A DNA stretch of 8,587 bases from Cytophagales bacterium (GTDB taxonomy: Bacteria; Bacteroidota; Bacteroidia; Cytophagales; MED-G16): NCBI GenBank assembly GCA_029940715.1, contig JAPYTU010000060.1, forward strand, positions 1-8,587, in the 5' to 3' direction. The position numbers were made by a program, and so were the translations under genes. Under the pieces are notes generated by a model that worked only from the letters and a program-made list of their open reading frames with translations, ran no database searches and was not told where the DNA came from. Shown here one piece after another: positions 5,294-8,587 of this stretch (the stretch's first letter is position 1; every line of letters starts with the position of its first letter).

Positions 5294-7342
5294 ATGAAAA
5301 AAATAATTATAACCATTTTATTATTAATAATTTCAACATCTGTTTTTTCTCAAATAGATAGATCTAAACCTCCAAAATCTGGACCCTCTCCTGTAATAAG
5401 TTTAGGAAAGCCATCTACTTTTACTTTAAAAAATGGATTAAAGGTTATAGTCGTTGAAAATAAGAAATTACCTAGAGCCTATGCTAGTCTTGATGTTGAT
5501 AATTATCCTGATTTTGAAGGGGATATAAAGGGAGTTTCAAGTTTGGTTAGTGCATTGATGGGAAATGGAACAAAAAATCAATCTAAAGATGATTTTAATG
5601 AGGAAGTTGATTATATGGGTGCATCGCTGTCTTTATCTGCGGGAGGTGGTTATGCGTCTTCGTTAAAAAAATATTTTCCAAGAATTATGAAAATGATGTC
5701 AGATGGACTTCTAAATCCTCTTTTTACACAAGAAGAATTTCTAAAAGAAAGAAATATATTAATTGATGGAATTAAGGCAGCTAAGAAAAGTGTTCCAGAT
5801 ATAGCATCTCAAGTTGGAGATAAATTATTTTATGGAGGTAATCATCCTTATGGTGAGTTTGCTACAATTCAGACAGTTGAAAATATTACATTAGAAGATG
5901 TTCAAAATTATTATTCAACCTATGCAAAACCTAATAATGCTTATTTGACTATTGTAGGTGACGTTGATTTTAATAAAATTAAAAAATTAGTTACTTCACT
6001 TTTTAAAGGTTGGAAAAAGGGTAAACTTCCTGAATATGAAATGCCTACTGTTAATGACGTATCAAAAAATGAGATAAATTTTGTTGATATGTCAAATGCT
6101 GTACAATCTGAAATTACTGTTGGTAATATTATAAATATTTCAATGGCTGATCCTGATTATTTTGCATTAAGACTCGCTAATCAAATACTTGGAGGAGGTT
6201 CAGGAAGACTGTATGAAAATCTAAGAGAAGATAAAGGTTTTACTTATGGTGCATATTCTGGTGTAACTACAAGTAGGTATGTTGGAAACTTTTATGCTTC
6301 TACTAGTGTTAGAAATGAGGTTACTGACAGCTCAGTTGTAGAGATAATAAATGAGATAAATAGAATAATCTCAGATAATGTTTCGGAATCAAAATTAGCA
6401 TCTGTAAAAGAAAAGTTTGTTGGTAATTTTATAATGTCAACAGAAAGACCATCTACAATAGCAACTTTTGCTCTGAATATTGATAAGTATAATTTGCCTG
6501 GTAATTTTTATGAAACATATCTTGATAATTTTCAAAAGGTAACAGTTGAGGATATAAAAAGGGTAACTAACAAATATTTTAAGAATAATAATTTAAGAAT
6601 AGTAATTGTTGGAAAAGGAAAAGATGTTATACCTTCTCTTGAAAAATCATCATATGAAATCAAATATTATGATACTAATGGAAATATAACTGAAAAACCA
6701 GACTATTCTGTTCCTACTGGCATATCTGCAAATGGTGTTTTATTGAATTATTTAGAAGCTATAGGTGGAAAGGAAAAGGTAGAATCTGTAAATGCAGTTA
6801 GCATGTTGGGAGAAGCTGAATTTCAAGGAATGAAACTTCAGTTAATGACTATTAATGCAAAACCTAATAAACTAGTTTTTAAGATGATGATGATGGGAAA
6901 TGTACTTATGAAGCAAGCTTTTAATGGGGAAGATGGATATATTCAACAGCAAGGTGTAAACAATCCTTTTCCACAAGAGGAAATAGATAAGTTGAAAAAA
7001 TCTTCTTTACCTTTTGATGAAATAGGTTGGTTAGATAAAGAGAACGTTAAATTTAGTTCTATTGAGAATGAAGATGGAAGAGAATTGTACGTACTTGAAG
7101 TTAATGGTGATGCGTATGTTTATTATGATAAAGAAACTGGACTTAAAATTAAAGAAACTCAAAATGCGTCTATGCCTGACGGAACTAAAGTTTCTCAAAC
7201 CATTTATTGGGAAAATTATATTTCAGTAGATGGGATATTGTTTCCTCATATAATTAAACTTCCAATGGGACCTCAAAACATGGATTTTAATATGACACAA
7301 ATTGTTGTTAATCCAGATATTAGTGATGCCGATTTTAATTAA
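5294..7342 (+). CDS. Non-catalytic M16 peptidase partner with C-terminal LolA-like domain
   Basis: This 682-residue protein starts with a signal peptide (MKKIIITILLLIISTSVFSQ, cleavage near 20). Seen: M16 domain 1 spans about 38-240, but the zinc site is lost. Aligning GVSSLVSALMGNGTKN (80-95) with the neighbour's GFAHFFEHLLFEGTKN puts Ser83, Ser86 and Ala87 in place of His, Glu and His. M16 domain 2 (about 255-450) keeps GGGSGRLYENLREDKGFTYG (300-319), the Arg/Tyr motif that in paired M16 enzymes binds the substrate carbonyl. This is the division of labour seen in alpha/beta processing peptidases, so the two gene products probably form one heterodimer. Residues about 481-682 are an extra domain that resembles outer-membrane lipoprotein-sorting (LolA-like) proteins of Bacteroidota: 'NYLEAIGGKEKV' start, repeated beta-strands, FNGEDGYI, and a 'DGILFPHIIK' strand near the end. 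The extra domain may bind lipid or tether the complex; that part is inference. Confidence 0.88.
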   Translation: MKKIIITILLLIISTSVFSQIDRSKPPKSGPSPVISLGKPSTFTLKNGLKVIVVENKKLPRAYASLDVDNYPDFEGDIKGVSSLVSALMGNGTKNQSKDDFNEEVDYMGASLSLSAGGGYASSLKKYFPRIMKMMSDGLLNPLFTQEEFLKERNILIDGIKAAKKSVPDIASQVGDKLFYGGNHPYGEFATIQTVENITLEDVQNYYSTYAKPNNAYLTIVGDVDFNKIKKLVTSLFKGWKKGKLPEYEMPTVNDVSKNEINFVDMSNAVQSEITVGNIINISMADPDYFALRLANQILGGGSGRLYENLREDKGFTYGAYSGVTTSRYVGNFYASTSVRNEVTDSSVVEIINEINRIISDNVSESKLASVKEKFVGNFIMSTERPSTIATFALNIDKYNLPGNFYETYLDNFQKVTVEDIKRVTNKYFKNNNLRIVIVGKGKDVIPSLEKSSYEIKYYDTNGNITEKPDYSVPTGISANGVLLNYLEAIGGKEKVESVNAVSMLGEAEFQGMKLQLMTINAKPNKLVFKMMMMGNVLMKQAFNGEDGYIQQQGVNNPFPQEEIDKLKKSSLPFDEIGWLDKENVKFSSIENEDGRELYVLEVNGDAYVYYDKETGLKIKETQNASMPDGTKVSQTIYWENYISVDGILFPHIIKLPMGPQNMDFNMTQIVVNPDISDADFN

Positions 7343-7350
7343 TCAATAAA

Positions 7351-8587
7351 ATGCCAAATATTTCGAATTTATTAACGGATTTAGATTTAAAGAAAGTAAA
7401 TGATGGAACGTCTTCAGGTTCTATTTGGTTAAAATCTAAAGGAGACAATAGAACTATATACTCTCCGGTTGATGGTAATTCAATTGCTGATGTTATTGAA
7501 ACAGATGATGTTTCTTATAAATCTATTATAAAAAATGCAGAAGAATCATTTGTGCATTGGAGGAAAGTTCCTGCACCTCAAAGGGGCGAGATAGTTAGAC
7601 AGATAGGTAATGAACTTAGAAAAAAGAAAAATTCATTAGGACAATTGGTGTCTTATGAAATGGGAAAATCATTACAAGAAGGTTTAGGTGAGGTTCAAGA
7701 GATGATTGATATTTGTGATTTTTCCGTTGGATTATCAAGGCAACTTTATGGACTTACTATGCACTCTGAAAGACCAGGCCATAGAATGTATGAGCAATGG
7801 CATCCATTAGGTATAGTCGGTATTATTTCATCATTCAACTTTCCTGTAGCTGTCTGGAGTTGGAATGCAATGATTGCATTAGTATGTGGAAATGTTTGTT
7901 TATGGAAGCCTTCTAAAAAAACGCCACTTTCAGCTATAGCTACTCAAAAAATTATTTCTAATGTGTTTAAAAAAAATAATGTTGATGAAGGTATATGTTC
8001 TTTAGTAATTGATTGTTCAGAAAGAAAAGTTGGGACAGAAATGTTAAATGATAAAAGAATAGCTTTAATTTCTGCTACTGGCTCTACAGCAATGGGGAAA
8101 TACGTTGCTAAAATAGTGGGTGATCGATTAGGAAAGACTCTGCTTGAACTTGGAGGAAATAATGCAATAATTGTTTCAAATAAAGCTGATCTCAACATTG
8201 CACTTAGAGCAGCAGTATTTGGGGCAGTAGGAACAGCTGGTCAAAGGTGTACATCAACCAGAAGATTAATAGTTCATAAAGATATTTTTGAGGAATTTAA
8301 AAATAAGTTAGTTAATGCTTATGGACAAATTAAGATTGGTAATCCTTTGGATAAAAAAAATCATATGGGCCCTTTAATTGATAGAAGTGCAGTTAAAATG
8401 TATGTTGATGCAATAGAAAAAATAAATAAAGAGGGAGGTAAAGAAGTGGTTGTAGGTGGGGAGTTATCTGGGAATCAATACCAATCTGGATGTTATGTTA
8501 AACCTGCTATTTATGAAGTTAAGAATGAATTTTCAATTGTTCAAGATGAAACTTTTGCTCCTATATTATATTTAATAAAATATTCTA
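7351..8587 (+). CDS. amaB: ALDH7-family dehydrogenase (alpha-aminoadipate semialdehyde dehydrogenase), 3'-truncated by window
   Basis: The frame is open from ATG 7351 to the window end, giving 412 of the roughly 510 residues usual for the family. Seen: oxyanion Asn163 in SSFNFPVAVW, NAD-site Lys186 in LWKPS, the GSTAMG cofactor turn, general base Glu266 in LELGGNN and catalytic Cys300 in GTAGQRCTSTRRL, then KIGNPLD, MGPLID and ETFAPILY. The family-specific stretches EGLGEVQEMIDICD and HSERPGHRMYEQWHPLG identify ALDH7 (antiquitin). Glu117 and Arg299 appear to match the residues that recognise the alpha-amino acid end of aminoadipate semialdehyde in human ALDH7A1, going by remembered numbering. 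The reaction is NAD+-dependent oxidation of that semialdehyde (in equilibrium with piperideine-6-carboxylate) to alpha-aminoadipate in lysine breakdown, in the cytoplasm. It lies 8 bp after the M16 partner gene, so it is probably co-transcribed. The symbol is tentative; pcd or ALDH7A1 homologue are equivalent names. Confidence 0.93.
   Translation, partial: MPNISNLLTDLDLKKVNDGTSSGSIWLKSKGDNRTIYSPVDGNSIADVIETDDVSYKSIIKNAEESFVHWRKVPAPQRGEIVRQIGNELRKKKNSLGQLVSYEMGKSLQEGLGEVQEMIDICDFSVGLSRQLYGLTMHSERPGHRMYEQWHPLGIVGIISSFNFPVAVWSWNAMIALVCGNVCLWKPSKKTPLSAIATQKIISNVFKKNNVDEGICSLVIDCSERKVGTEMLNDKRIALISATGSTAMGKYVAKIVGDRLGKTLLELGGNNAIIVSNKADLNIALRAAVFGAVGTAGQRCTSTRRLIVHKDIFEEFKNKLVNAYGQIKIGNPLDKKNHMGPLIDRSAVKMYVDAIEKINKEGGKEVVVGGELSGNQYQSGCYVKPAIYEVKNEFSIVQDETFAPILYLIKYS

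Noticed and set aside
7944..8198. Minus-strand ORF of 84 codons
   Set aside because: It lies antisense within the ALDH7 gene, where the plus frame carries the catalytic Glu region.

Overview
The window is very AT-rich and reads as a chromosomal segment of a Bacteroidota bacterium, most likely a marine, Flavobacteriales-like lineage. The reasons are signal peptides ending in '..AQ' or '..SQ', lack of clear Shine-Dalgarno sequences with A-rich leaders instead, exact TAnnTTTG promoter elements, a two-gene secreted M16 peptidase pair, and an ALDH7-type dehydrogenase whose motifs match flavobacterial homologues as I remember them. I see no tRNA, rRNA, CRISPR array, insertion sequence or phage gene.

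Region 1 (1-3108, + strand) is the distal part of a tightly packed envelope-transport operon. It holds the last residues of one FtsX/LolE-type permease, a second complete permease joined to it by an ATGA overlap, a LolD/MacB-type ATPase, and an outer-membrane beta-barrel protein whose signal peptide is encoded inside the 3' end of the ATPase gene (32-nt overlap). Two permeases plus one ATPase follow the LolCDE layout. The barrel suggests an inner-membrane machine coupled to an outer-membrane partner, but the substrate cannot be read from the sequence.

Region 2 (3109-3965) is a mostly minus-strand, low-density stretch. It has a small cysteine-containing lipoprotein (3196-3507, minus), a possible 47-residue single-span membrane protein (3623-3766, plus) and a possible 32-residue single-span membrane protein (3778-3876, minus). 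The two small ORFs converge on a perfect 7-bp hairpin. Both minus-strand genes have an exact TAAATTTG promoter-like element upstream, each inside the shared 9-mer TAAATTTGC.

Region 3 (3966-8587, + strand) is a second operon: a catalytically intact secreted M16 zinc peptidase, a non-catalytic M16 partner carrying an additional C-terminal LolA-like lipoprotein-sorting domain, and, 8 bp further, a truncated aldehyde dehydrogenase of the ALDH7 (alpha-aminoadipate semialdehyde dehydrogenase) family that runs off the window end. The peptidase pair probably forms a periplasmic heterodimer. The dehydrogenase is a cytoplasmic lysine-catabolism enzyme that may be only co-transcribed.

Most of the window is recognisable. 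The least explained parts are the substrate of the ABC/barrel system, the LolA-like domain on the inactive peptidase subunit, and the small membrane ORFs in region 2.
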